From the NCBI GenBank assembly GCA_027038095.1, contig JALVYA010000065.1, positions 1-13,034 of the forward strand: DNA of 13,034 bases. Reading direction: 5' to 3'. The notes below the pieces were generated by a model, which searched no databases, was not told the origin of the DNA, and worked only from the letters and a program-made list of their open reading frames with translations. The position numbers were made by a program, and so were the translations under genes. This stretch comes from Archaeoglobaceae archaeon (lineage in GTDB: Archaea > Halobacteriota > Archaeoglobi > Archaeoglobales > Archaeoglobaceae). This document shows, piece after piece, positions 1-5,905 of this stretch (positions are counted from its first letter, which is position 1; every line of letters starts with the position of its first letter).

Positions 1-126
1 GAACAGTATTCTGTAGTTGTTGTGCAGAATCGGCTCGACTGCTGGTGGAAGCTCAACCAAACCGACGTATGATCCATAGGCAAAAAGCACAAGAGATAGT
101 ATCATTGGAATCAGGGCTTTTTTCAT
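1..126 (-). CDS. Membrane protein N-terminus, possibly CcmC-like (partial)
   Basis: Only the first 42 residues are in the window; the gene runs off the left edge. It begins ATG at 126 behind a good ribosome binding site (GAGGTGG, 134-128). The protein starts MKKALIPMILSLVLF, a hydrophobic first membrane helix, and continues through a short extracytoplasmic stretch to HNNYRILF. In CcmC, the haem-delivery protein of cytochrome c maturation, a first helix is followed by a short loop and a YRI-[IL]-[YF]-x-HVP motif. The visible part fits this up to the point of truncation, but the HVP and the WWD motif that would decide it are outside. A multihaem cytochrome c at the other end of the window makes such a function sensible in this organism. 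Alternative: an unrelated secreted or anchored protein. The gene is seen; the family is a tentative inference. Confidence 0.5.
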   Translation of the reverse strand, partial: MKKALIPMILSLVLFAYGSYVGLVELPPAVEPILHNNYRILF

Positions 127-127
127 G

Positions 128-156
128 CCACCTCTTTTAAAAGGTGTGTATATAGC
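128..156 (-). promoter_or_regulatory. Promoter/RBS region of the left-edge membrane protein gene
   Basis: On the minus strand a TATA element (CTATATACA, core 149-154) preceded by an A-rich BRE-like stretch lies about 26 bp before the ATG at 126. The Shine-Dalgarno GAGGTGG lies at 134-128. A palindrome CTTTTAAAAG (134-143) sits between them, and CACCT on the mRNA (146-142) can pair with AGGTG (133-129) of the Shine-Dalgarno. The TATA spacing would give an almost leaderless transcript, which does not fit well with a used RBS, so another start site may exist. Confidence 0.35.
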
Positions 157-206
157 GTTTTTGCTGACCAGTTCTCCCGGTATTGCAAACAATTAATCCG
201 GGTAAA

Positions 207-224
207 CTGAGAAACCTGAGAAAC
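207..224. repeat. Perfect 9-bp tandem duplication (CTGAGAAAC x2)
   Basis: CTGAGAAAC at 207-215 is repeated directly at 216-224 in the spacer between the left-edge gene and the ferredoxin. It lies inside no gene and looks like a slippage duplication. Also in this spacer, CCCGG (176-180) and CCGGG (198-202) form a weak inverted repeat with a 17-nt spacer. I see no gene in the rest of 127-308. Confidence 0.7.
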
Positions 225-255
225 TCTGCTCCACCAAAAGAGTCAGCACAACAAA

Positions 256-303
256 CGCAGCAATAAACAACAAGAAAACAGTACAAAACAAAAAGAAAAA
301 ATT
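256..303 (-). terminator. T-rich archaeal terminator after the ferredoxin gene
   Basis: Directly after the ferredoxin stop codon the minus strand carries long T runs interrupted by single C or G bases (densest at 302-283), without a strong hairpin. This is the usual form of intrinsic terminators in euryarchaea. Confidence 0.5.
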
Positions 304-308
304 AATCT

Positions 309-506
309 TTAACACTCGTCGTGCTGAATAGCCCCATTGGGACAGCTTTCAACACAGGAACAGCAAACAGAGCAGTTCTCCATGTTTACGGGGACAGATT
401 TACCCTCGTCGTTCAGCTCAAAAACCTCTTCCGGACAGACAGAAATGCACTCTCCACATCCATCGCATTTGTCATGATCAACAACTATATTTACCAAGTG
501 TATCAC
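309..506 (-). CDS. Small 2[4Fe-4S] ferredoxin next to dsrD
   Basis: A cytoplasmic electron carrier of about 62-65 residues with two complete cluster motifs: CDGCGECISVCP (residues 14-25) and CSVCCSCVESCP (45-56). Each has the C-x2-C-x2-C-x3-C-P spacing of bacterial-type 2[4Fe-4S] ferredoxins. It lies downstream of dsrD, as in Archaeoglobus, and is a natural candidate to supply electrons to DsrAB or to exchange them with the sulfite-reduction machinery; the partner is inferred, not shown. The longest frame starts GTG at 506, but that GTG lies within GGGGGTG, which could instead be the Shine-Dalgarno for TTG at 497 (product starting MVNIVVDHDKC). The TTG start with its 6-nt spacing seems at least as likely. 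A terminator-like T run separates it from dsrD and it has its own TATA elements, so it is probably transcribed at least partly independently. Confidence 0.9.
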   Translation of the reverse strand: MIHLVNIVVDHDKCDGCGECISVCPEEVFELNDEGKSVPVNMENCSVCCSCVESCPNGAIQHDEC

Positions 507-528
507 CCCCAGACGCTATAAAACTTGC

Positions 529-560
529 CTATTTTTAAACCTTTTGGTTTATAGGTTTCG
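529..560 (-). promoter_or_regulatory. Ferredoxin promoter with overlapping inverted repeat
   Basis: On the minus strand a TATA-like TTTAAAAATA (539-530) lies about 25 bp upstream of the GGGGGTG at the gene start. A second possible box (CCTATAAACC, with CGAAA before it) lies around 560-547. The first box is overlapped by a perfect inverted repeat, TAAACC-TTTT-GGTTTA (536-551), placed where an archaeal repressor or activator could affect TBP/TFB binding. The repeat is seen; the regulator is unknown. Confidence 0.45.
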
Positions 561-579
561 AAAAAACAAAAAACAAAAG
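561..579 (-). terminator. T-rich terminator after dsrD
   Basis: The minus strand reads TTTTGTTTTTTGTTTTTT starting about 15 nt after the dsrD stop codon. It is the likely end of the dsrABD transcript, with possible readthrough into the ferredoxin gene. Confidence 0.5.
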
Positions 580-593
580 AGGAAATCTGAGGG

Positions 594-833
594 TTACCCC
601 TCAGCTCTTTTTCTTTCGTACTCTTCAACGTATCTCGGTGTTGCGTAGTACGTTGTCGAACCGGATGACCAGTAGGTTGCCTTTCCTTCCTCTATGAGGT
701 CCATGACAATTTTCTGCACAACTTTTTTGTTCATTCTGAGAACTTTCGCAAGGTCTTTTATTTTCCAAGTTTTCTGGTCGAGTTTTTCAAGAACTTTCTG
801 TTTGTCTTCTTCCGTATACGTGATTTCGGCCAT
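594..833 (-). CDS. dsrD: DsrD, small winged-helix activator of dissimilatory sulfite reductase
   Basis: A 79-residue basic protein, the size of known DsrD (about 78 residues). It has the helix-turn-helix core (KDLAKVLRMNKKVVQKIV, about residues 26-43) followed by the aromatic wing YWSSGSTTYYATP (about 54-66). DsrD has a winged-helix fold but is now understood as an allosteric activator of DsrAB rather than a proven DNA-binding protein. dsrD accompanies dsrAB in sulfate and sulfite reducers and is absent from the oxidative (sulfur-oxidising) Dsr systems. Its presence therefore indicates the reductive direction. The start is ATG at 833 behind GGTGAG with 4-nt spacing. It is the third gene after dsrA and dsrB, 42 nt beyond the dsrB stop, and is followed by a T-rich terminator. 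Confidence 0.95.
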   Translation of the reverse strand: MAEITYTEEDKQKVLEKLDQKTWKIKDLAKVLRMNKKVVQKIVMDLIEEGKATYWSSGSTTYYATPRYVEEYERKRAEG

Positions 834-875
834 TTAACTCACCACAGTAATCTCTGTGAGCCCTGTATATTATTT

Positions 876-1985
876 TTACCATCTGAACTGGGTACCGATT
901 CTGTAGGAAGCGTACATGAACGGCGGTACTCTGAAGTCGTCAATGAGGTGCCATGAGAAGTCAAGTCCGGCAAGCTCGAAGAATCTCTCCCAGCCAATTC
1001 TCTCTATGAACTCGATCATTCTCTCATGCTTCTTGGCGTTGTTTGCCCAAGCCATGAATATTTTCTTTACATAGTCCACGACGCTTGGCCACCTTGGTGG
1101 CTCGTTTGGTACCCATGGTACTACGACCTTTGAGAGTTCTGGCGGGTGTCTTGCGTCTGAAACTTTACCTCCGCAAAGTATGGCGGTTCCATCGTTTTCA
1201 GGGTCGAACAGTGGCATACCCGGACACATCGTGTAACAGTTTCCGCAGTACATACACTTCTCGCCATCGACCTCAACTGTCTTCTTCTTGGCGTTAATTC
1301 TTATGGCAGCGTTTGGACATGATGCAGCTGTCGTTGGCAGTTCACACATCCTTCTGACGGCATCGTCATCAACGAGCGGTGGCGTCCTGTGAATACCCAC
1401 CATTGATATATCGGATGCGTGGACAGCACCACACATGTTTGCACAGCAGGCAAGACTGATTCTGCAGAGTCCCGGCAGTTTCATGTCAACGAAGTACTCG
1501 TAAAGCTCATCCATTATTGCCTTGACTATACCGGAAGCGTCGATAGCTGGCGTGTGGCAGTGTACCCAACCCTGCGTGTGTATTATGTTTGTGAGTCCGT
1601 ACTTGCCGCGTGGAGTATCCCACGTACCACCGCATGGGAAGCCCACTTTTTCTTCCACTTCTTTTATGAGGTCATCAATCTTGCTTTCGTCGGTAAGAAT
1701 GAACTCAACGTTGTGTCTGCTCGTCCACCTCAGGTATCCGTCACAGTACTTGTCGGCAATATCACACAGCTCTCTGACTGTGTAAATGCTTATGAGTCTC
1801 GGAGTACCAAATCTAACCGTGTAAACGACATCTCCACTTTCAGCCACTCTCTTTATTACACCTGGTCTTATTACTTCGTGGTACGCCCACTTTCCGTAGT
1901 TCTTCTTGATAGCTTCTGGCAGGAACAGGTCGTATTTTGGAGGCCCAAAATCAGTCTTCCACCAGGGTGGTTTTTCGGTTGCCAT
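876..1985 (-). CDS. dsrB: Dissimilatory sulfite reductase beta subunit DsrB
   Basis: 369 residues (A. fulgidus DsrB is of similar length). With DsrA it forms the alpha2beta2 cytoplasmic enzyme that reduces sulfite with electrons delivered through [4Fe-4S] clusters; in studied enzymes the catalytic sirohaem is bound mainly by DsrB. The sirohaem-[4Fe-4S] ligands are visible as Cys143 (GWVHCHTP) and Cys180-Cys181-x3-Cys185 (LACCANMCG). The inserted ferredoxin domain has Cys223 (SCPNAAI) and CMYCGNC (244-250). The C-terminus is typical (PPFMYASYR). The start is ATG at 1985, one base after the dsrA stop; a GTG at 2003 in the same frame lies within the Shine-Dalgarno GAGGAGGAG and is rejected. Tight coupling to dsrA fits equal subunit amounts. 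No key residue is missing. dsrC, which provides the trisulfide carrier, is not in this window. Confidence 0.98.
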   Translation of the reverse strand: MATEKPPWWKTDFGPPKYDLFLPEAIKKNYGKWAYHEVIRPGVIKRVAESGDVVYTVRFGTPRLISIYTVRELCDIADKYCDGYLRWTSRHNVEFILTDESKIDDLIKEVEEKVGFPCGGTWDTPRGKYGLTNIIHTQGWVHCHTPAIDASGIVKAIMDELYEYFVDMKLPGLCRISLACCANMCGAVHASDISMVGIHRTPPLVDDDAVRRMCELPTTAASCPNAAIRINAKKKTVEVDGEKCMYCGNCYTMCPGMPLFDPENDGTAILCGGKVSDARHPPELSKVVVPWVPNEPPRWPSVVDYVKKIFMAWANNAKKHERMIEFIERIGWERFFELAGLDFSWHLIDDFRVPPFMYASYRIGTQFRW

Positions 1986-1986
1986 T

Positions 1987-3279
1987 TTACTCCTCCTCCT
2001 CACGCTCTAAACTCTTAAACTTAACGCCTCTCTTCTTAAGCTCCTCCACAACCTTCGACGGTCTGAGCTCATTCTCCTCGAAGTACATGAACGGGTTCGT
2101 TCTGGGGTGCTTGATCATTCTCACATCGGGCTCCTGACCGATGACTCTCAGGAACATACCCATACCCTTTCTCCATATGAACTCTCCAATTCTCTCTCTG
2201 AACTTTCCTTCGTCGTCCCACCAGTCCCAGAGTGGTTCGACGATTTCCTTGACCCTGTCCTTCAGCTCGTCTGCAGGTATGAACGGTACGGCGACCCATC
2301 CAATTATGGCGCCCTCCACACAGGGAGCCTTTGCACCGATACAGATCGTCGCTCCTCTCTCTTTACCCGGTTTGAGAGCTTTTGGCATCTTGTTTATGCA
2401 GTGCATGCACCTGACACAGTTCGAGTTGTCAATCTTTATCTCCTTCTTCTCAGCGTCGTAGCTTATAGCTCCAGTAGGACAGAGCTTTACAACTTCCTCT
2501 TCGATGTCCATCCACTCTGCGTACTCCTTAACTGCTTCCTGATCGATCTGGATGTCTCCCTTCCAAGTTCCAATTATAGCAAAGTCAGATCTTGCCTTGG
2601 CAGCAACGCAGTCGTTCGGGCATCCCGATATCTTGAACTTGAACTTGTAAGGCCACATTGGCCTGTGCAGCTCGTTCTGGTATTCCATTGTGAGATCATA
2701 GCACAGGTCGAGCGTGTCAAAGCATGCGAACTCACACAGAGCCGGACCCATGCACGCGGACGGTGTTCTCAGGTCAGAACCCGAACCACCGATGTCAAAT
2801 GGTGGGTCCATCTTCATCATGTCTTCAAAGCATGGCTGCAGATACTCGCTCCTCGTTCCTAGGAGAATTATGTCACCGGTTGAACCGTGCATGTTCAGAA
2901 GACCACTACCCCACTTCTCCCAGACATCCATGAGCTGTCTGAGTGCTTTCGTCGAGTAGAACCACCCTGCTGGCATGTTAACACGTATCGTGTGGAAGTG
3001 GTGCACCTCGGGCAGCTCGTCACCGAGATCTGAATACCTTCCTATAACTCCACCACCGTAACCAACAACCGAAACTATACCACCGTGTTTCCAGTGCGTT
3101 TTCTTATCCTCGTAACTCCTTTCAAGCTGCTTTAAAAGTGCTTTTGCGCAACCGGGCATTTTGATTTCTTTGCCCTCTTTAATCGCTTTTTCCTGCAGTT
3201 CTGCTGTTTTCCTAATTTCTTTCACAAAACTGGGCCAGGGCCCATCTGGAATCTGGTCAAGCAAAGGTGTTTCTGACAA
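1987..3279 (-). CDS. dsrA: Dissimilatory sulfite reductase alpha subunit DsrA
   Basis: 430 residues, slightly longer than A. fulgidus DsrA (about 418). Ligands for the sirohaem-coupled [4Fe-4S] cluster are Cys176-x5-Cys182 (ACMGPALCEF) and Cys220-x3-Cys224 (SGCPNDC). The inserted ferredoxin domain has Cys267 (KLCPTGAI) plus CVRCMHC (288-294). The family end NPFMYF is present. First gene of the dsrABD unit. The start is TTG at 3279: it follows a very strong Shine-Dalgarno (GGAGGTGA) by 4 nt, and no ATG near it fits better. The product begins MSETPLLDQIPDGPWPSFV. The C-terminal tail ends in four Glu codons (GAG repeats) that also form the Shine-Dalgarno of dsrB. A clear TATA promoter lies about 40 bp upstream. 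Confidence 0.98.
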   Translation of the reverse strand: MSETPLLDQIPDGPWPSFVKEIRKTAELQEKAIKEGKEIKMPGCAKALLKQLERSYEDKKTHWKHGGIVSVVGYGGGVIGRYSDLGDELPEVHHFHTIRVNMPAGWFYSTKALRQLMDVWEKWGSGLLNMHGSTGDIILLGTRSEYLQPCFEDMMKMDPPFDIGGSGSDLRTPSACMGPALCEFACFDTLDLCYDLTMEYQNELHRPMWPYKFKFKISGCPNDCVAAKARSDFAIIGTWKGDIQIDQEAVKEYAEWMDIEEEVVKLCPTGAISYDAEKKEIKIDNSNCVRCMHCINKMPKALKPGKERGATICIGAKAPCVEGAIIGWVAVPFIPADELKDRVKEIVEPLWDWWDDEGKFRERIGEFIWRKGMGMFLRVIGQEPDVRMIKHPRTNPFMYFEENELRPSKVVEELKKRGVKFKSLEREEEE

Positions 3280-3315
3280 ATTCTCACCTCCGTTTAAAAC
3301 ACAGCATAGTTTTAC

Positions 3316-3332
3316 AATATATAAGTCTTTCG
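3316..3332 (-). promoter_or_regulatory. Promoter of dsrABD (TATA + BRE)
   Basis: On the minus strand CGAAAGA (3332-3326, BRE-like) directly precedes CTTATATATT (TATA core 3324-3316). A start site about 25 bp downstream would be near 3295, giving a leader of about 16 nt that contains the strong GGAGGTGA ribosome site before the TTG start. It is one of the best TATA boxes in the window, in line with the high expression expected of a respiratory enzyme. Confidence 0.65.
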
Positions 3333-3390
3333 AAGTTCATTCGCCGTTATTTGCCGATATCACTAACTTAGGGCTATTGAAATTTGAAGA

Positions 3391-3427
3391 AAATTTATTA
3401 AATCGATGTTTCCTAAAGTTCAGGAAA
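3391..3427 (+). promoter_or_regulatory. Possible SUMT promoter with downstream inverted repeat
   Basis: The divergent spacer between dsrA and SUMT holds a TATA-like TTTATTAAAT (3394-3403) on the plus strand, then a perfect inverted repeat TTTCCT-N7-AGGAAA (3409-3427). The repeat falls between the TATA box and the expected start site (about 3425-3430), a common position for archaeal repressor operators. Other AT-rich boxes (3439-3446, 3476-3485) are alternatives, so the promoter assignment is weak; the inverted repeat is seen directly. Confidence 0.35.
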
Positions 3428-3508
3428 TTATTGAAAAATCTTTATGGAATAATCGTTAAGAATAGCTAACCGGGGAAAATAAATACCCAGCGAAGCCGGA
3501 GAGGTCAG

Positions 3509-4234
3509 ATGAAAAAACCCGGAAAGGTTTACATAGTTGGAGCCGGGCCGGGAGACCCGGAGTTGCTGACTGTAAAAGCGATGAGGCTGATGAAAGAGGC
3601 AGATGTCATACTTTACGACAAGCTTGTCGGTGAAAAGATAGTGGAACTGATAAAAAAACTTGGAAAAACTGCCATTTACGTCGGAAAAAACAGTGGAGAA
3701 AAGGGAATGAGAAGGCAGGAGGAAATAAACGAAATGATGAAAAGCTTCGCTCTTTCGGGTAAAATCGTAGTGAGACTTAAAGGTGGAGACCCCTTCGTCT
3801 TTGGCAGAGGTGGAATAGAAGCCGAATTTCTGACGAAAGAAGGTATTCCCTTTGAAGTCGTTCCGGGTGTGAGCAGCATAAATTCAGTTCCAGCCTCTGC
3901 AGGCATACCTCTCACGCATCCGGGGTTTTCATCCACAATTCTTGTCGTTGCCGGGAGAGATGACGTCGAGGAGTGGAAAAACGCTCCTCTGAAGGGAACC
4001 ATAGTAATACTGATGGGAAGAGATACACTCGAGGAGATATGCACAAACCTGATAAAAGCCGGGAGAGATCCAGAAACGCCTGTTGCGGTCGTTGAGAACG
4101 GGACAACAGCAAAACAGAGGGTTGTTACCGGAAACCTGAGAGACATAGCAGGAAAAGCTAAAGACGTAACAGGTCCCACAATAATAGTGGTTGGAGACGT
4201 CGTGAAGGTGAGAGAAAACCTCGGTTTCGATTGA
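3509..4234 (+). CDS. cobA: Uroporphyrinogen-III C-methyltransferase (SUMT)
   Basis: Transfers two methyl groups from S-adenosylmethionine to uroporphyrinogen III, making precorrin-2, the branch point to sirohaem, cobalamin, F430 and (through the alternative Ahb route) haem. 241 residues, single-domain form without the CysG oxidase/chelatase part. Motifs in order: VGAGPGDPELLT (10-21), VRLKGGDPFVFGRGG (88-102), PGVSS (119-123), THPG (136-139), TGPTIIVVGDVV (221-232). All are typical of the SUMT branch of the tetrapyrrole methylases. ATG at 3509 follows GGAGAGGT with short spacing. It is divergent from dsrABD; since DsrAB needs sirohaem, this neighbourhood is functional as well as conserved. 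Oxidation and iron insertion must be done by enzymes encoded elsewhere. The symbol is also written sumT or cysG-A in some genomes. Confidence 0.95.
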   Translation: MKKPGKVYIVGAGPGDPELLTVKAMRLMKEADVILYDKLVGEKIVELIKKLGKTAIYVGKNSGEKGMRRQEEINEMMKSFALSGKIVVRLKGGDPFVFGRGGIEAEFLTKEGIPFEVVPGVSSINSVPASAGIPLTHPGFSSTILVVAGRDDVEEWKNAPLKGTIVILMGRDTLEEICTNLIKAGRDPETPVAVVENGTTAKQRVVTGNLRDIAGKAKDVTGPTIIVVGDVVKVRENLGFD

Positions 4235-4264
4235 TTTGTACTTTACTTGTTAGATTTTTAGTTT
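4235..4264 (+). terminator. T-rich terminator after SUMT
   Basis: The plus strand after the SUMT stop is rich in T runs, ending in GATTTTTA, without a clear hairpin. It sits between convergent genes, where both transcripts must stop. Confidence 0.4.
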
Positions 4265-4275
4265 AATATTTAAAA

Positions 4276-4304
4276 TTAATCACAGAAAGATTTAATCACA
4301 GAAA
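4276..4304. repeat. 13-bp direct repeat across a stop codon
   Basis: TTAATCACAGAAA occurs at 4276-4288 and again at 4292-4304 (period 16). On the minus strand the second copy contains the last codons and TGA stop of the chorismate-lyase-like gene, and the first copy repeats them just downstream. The duplication therefore does not alter the protein. Confidence 0.7.
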
Positions 4305-4814
4305 TGCACCGACATTAAACACTTCGACGACATCGGCGAATGGAGTGCTCTCTTTCAGCATTACGTAGTTTCTGACAAAATACATCTCTCCTTTAAGCAC
4401 ATCATCTGGACAGTAATTGATATGTGCTGAGCTGTAATATGAAAGCATTTCCGAAACCCTGCAAACGTCATCTGTCGTAATACTGTACACAATTTTCCTT
4501 TTAACACCGAGTTTGTGCTTTTTCATAATCTCTCCAAGCGGAATTTCATCTTCGCTCAGAGACTCTTTAAACTCTCCATTCACTCTGCTGAGTGGAATTG
4601 CCGAAAGCGCAAGGCAAACGGGCTTTCCAGAAGTGAACAGAACGACCCTGTAGTTCACGATTTCCGATCTGCTTATGGCAAGCTTTTCAGCAAACGCCGT
4701 TGCTTCTCCTCTCCACTGCTTTAAAATCCGGAACTGTATTCTGCCAAAAACAGCTTTTAAAAGGTCTGTCACGCTTCCGTCGTACTTTGCCATGAATTCG
4801 ATGAACTTCTTCAA
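4296..4814 (-). CDS. Chorismate lyase-like (UbiC/DUF98 family) protein
   Basis: 172 residues resembling the UbiC/DUF98 fold. The central YRVVLF-TSGKPVCLALSAIP (about 55-74) matches the UbiC pattern of an Arg-containing strand followed by a small loop and xxVIP. PLGEIM (92-97) matches the PLG motif, and DVVEVF (161-166) near the end matches the position of UbiC's catalytic Glu. Candidate active residues are therefore Arg56 and Glu164. Bacterial UbiC splits chorismate to 4-hydroxybenzoate and pyruvate; in archaea 4-hydroxybenzoate is a precursor of methanopterin, which Archaeoglobales use, so this role is attractive but unproven here. The start is TTG at 4814, overlapping the stop of the upstream gene (TTGA), so translation is probably coupled. 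No upstream ATG is in frame, and the internal ATG at 4793 has no ribosome site. Family call moderately sure, substrate not. Confidence 0.7.
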   Translation of the reverse strand: MKKFIEFMAKYDGSVTDLLKAVFGRIQFRILKQWRGEATAFAEKLAISRSEIVNYRVVLFTSGKPVCLALSAIPLSRVNGEFKESLSEDEIPLGEIMKKHKLGVKRKIVYSITTDDVCRVSEMLSYYSSAHINYCPDDVLKGEMYFVRNYVMLKESTPFADVVEVFNVGAFL

Positions 4815-5785
4815 ACTTCATCGCTCCAGAGGTCAATTTCCTTAACCGGTTTTCCATTTACGGTTTCCGGAGTTAGCCAGTCTATGAACCTTTCAAAAGG
4901 AATTCCGTAAACCCTGAACGTAACGACTATCGGGGATAGAACAGCATTCTCCTCCGTGAAATTTATCCTCGAAACACTTGCCGCCTGCTTGTTTATAAAC
5001 ACGGTTGACTCCTTTCCCTTCCATCCTCTCCTGAGTTCTGTTCTCGCCGTGTCGAGTATTCTCTGCCTTCTCAAAAGCTCTCTGAACTTCTCGAGTTTCT
5101 CAGTTTTACCGATCAAAACGCCTCTATCTTCATCGTACTTCAGCTCGATATCTGGAAAAAGGTTCTCTACAGCTTTTTTTACTTTCTCAACGTCTTCAGT
5201 CGGATTTACCCTGACTTCCACTTCAGCTTCAACTCTCTTCGTAAATGTCTTGAGGATCTCCTTTATTTTTTCCCTGAAATCGTCTATATCTGTTGTATTT
5301 TCCACCGTCAGACTGGCTCTGTTCATTGCCTCGAACATGCCCCACGCAATCTCTCTTTCATCTCTCCTCTTCAGCTCTTCAACGCTTTTAATGCTTCTGT
5401 CGTCCTCTCTCTGCCTTTTCTTTGCTCTTTCAAACCTGATCTCCAGAGGACACTCTATGGATATGAGAACGAAGTCATCTCCAAAAACCTTCCTGAACCT
5501 CTCAACCTCAGCAATACCCCTCACTCCGTCAACCACGACCACATCTGAATTCGCTTCTCTTATCTTCGGTATGCATCTCTTGGCTATAGCGTCCATTCCC
5601 TCCTTCTCCCTGAGTTCGCTGGCCACTTTTCCAGCGTTCTCGTCTGTCAGCGGTAAACCCCTCCTTTTCACTTCCTCTCTTACAACGTCACCCATAACCA
5701 CCACTGGTATGCCCATTTCTCTCGCCACAGACGAGGCTGTGCTTTTACCGCTGAGTGGTAATCCCACGAACGCTATTATTTTCAT
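4811..5785 (-). CDS. UPF0200/UPF0201 fusion: P-loop kinase-like domain plus archaeal UPF0201 domain
   Basis: A two-domain protein. Residues 1-180 are a nucleotide-kinase-like P-loop domain (GLPLSGKS, residues 8-15 from this start; FVLISIECPLEIRFERAKKR as the lid region), the UPF0200 family related to dephospho-CoA and adenylate kinases. Residues 185-324 match UPF0201 (VRVNPTEDVEKVKKAVENLF; RQRILDTAR; INKQAA). Such UPF0200/UPF0201 fusions are known in archaea including Archaeoglobus; elsewhere the domains are separate genes. No substrate is established. Start: ATG at 5785 begins MKIIAFVG as in relatives; an ATG at 5794 would add MPI. Neither has a clear Shine-Dalgarno. It is the first gene of a two-gene unit with the chorismate-lyase-like gene, which overlaps its stop by 4 bp. 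Some UPF0200 proteins are annotated as dephospho-CoA kinase; I see nothing that proves it. Confidence 0.85.
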   Translation of the reverse strand: MKIIAFVGLPLSGKSTASSVAREMGIPVVVMGDVVREEVKRRGLPLTDENAGKVASELREKEGMDAIAKRCIPKIREANSDVVVVDGVRGIAEVERFRKVFGDDFVLISIECPLEIRFERAKKRQREDDRSIKSVEELKRRDEREIAWGMFEAMNRASLTVENTTDIDDFREKIKEILKTFTKRVEAEVEVRVNPTEDVEKVKKAVENLFPDIELKYDEDRGVLIGKTEKLEKFRELLRRQRILDTARTELRRGWKGKESTVFINKQAASVSRINFTEENAVLSPIVVTFRVYGIPFERFIDWLTPETVNGKPVKEIDLWSDEV

Positions 5786-5842
5786 AATCGGCATTTTCTG
5801 GATTTCCGCATATTAACGTTATCCCCTTTTTCAGTCAAATGA

Positions 5843-5852
5843 AGTTTAAATC
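5843..5852. promoter_or_regulatory. Palindromic TATA-like element between divergent genes
   Basis: AGTTTAAATC contains the palindrome TTTAAA (5845-5850), the most TATA-like element in the 5786-5958 spacer. Read leftwards it would start the UPF0200 transcript near 5821; read rightwards it would start an NAC transcript near 5874, right at the hairpin described below. One element serving both directions is possible, but no start site is proven. The rest of the spacer is A/C-rich (5905-5945). Confidence 0.3.
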
Positions 5853-5868
5853 TGTAAATGCTCAGTTA

Positions 5869-5905
5869 GCTACCGGCAGCTTGCTGCCAGCAATGCAAGA
5901 CCGGT
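5869..5905 (+). promoter_or_regulatory. Structured 5' leader or small RNA upstream of NAC
   Basis: GGCAG (5875-5879) and CTGCC (5884-5888) enclose the loop CTTG, which as RNA is a G-C-closed CUUG tetraloop, a very stable hairpin type. The stem extends by GCT/AGC (5869-5871 with 5889-5891) across a 3-nt bulge. A competing pairing, ACCGG (5872-5876) with CCGGT (5901-5905), shares two G bases with the hairpin, so both cannot form together. Function unknown; it could be a leader element of the NAC mRNA. Confidence 0.35.

Noticed and set aside
876..2003. Longer DsrB starting at GTG 2003
   Set aside because: The extra six codons are the Shine-Dalgarno itself and overlap the dsrA end; ATG 1985 is correctly spaced.
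1419..2862. Long open frames on the plus strand opposite dsrA and dsrB
   Set aside because: They lie antisense to certain genes, have no ribosome site or family likeness, and arise from the codon use of the dsr genes.
4956..5816. 286-codon open frame on the plus strand opposite the UPF0200/UPF0201 gene
   Set aside because: Ser/Leu/Phe-rich shadow of a Glu/Lys-rich gene on the other strand; the minus-strand product matches known families.
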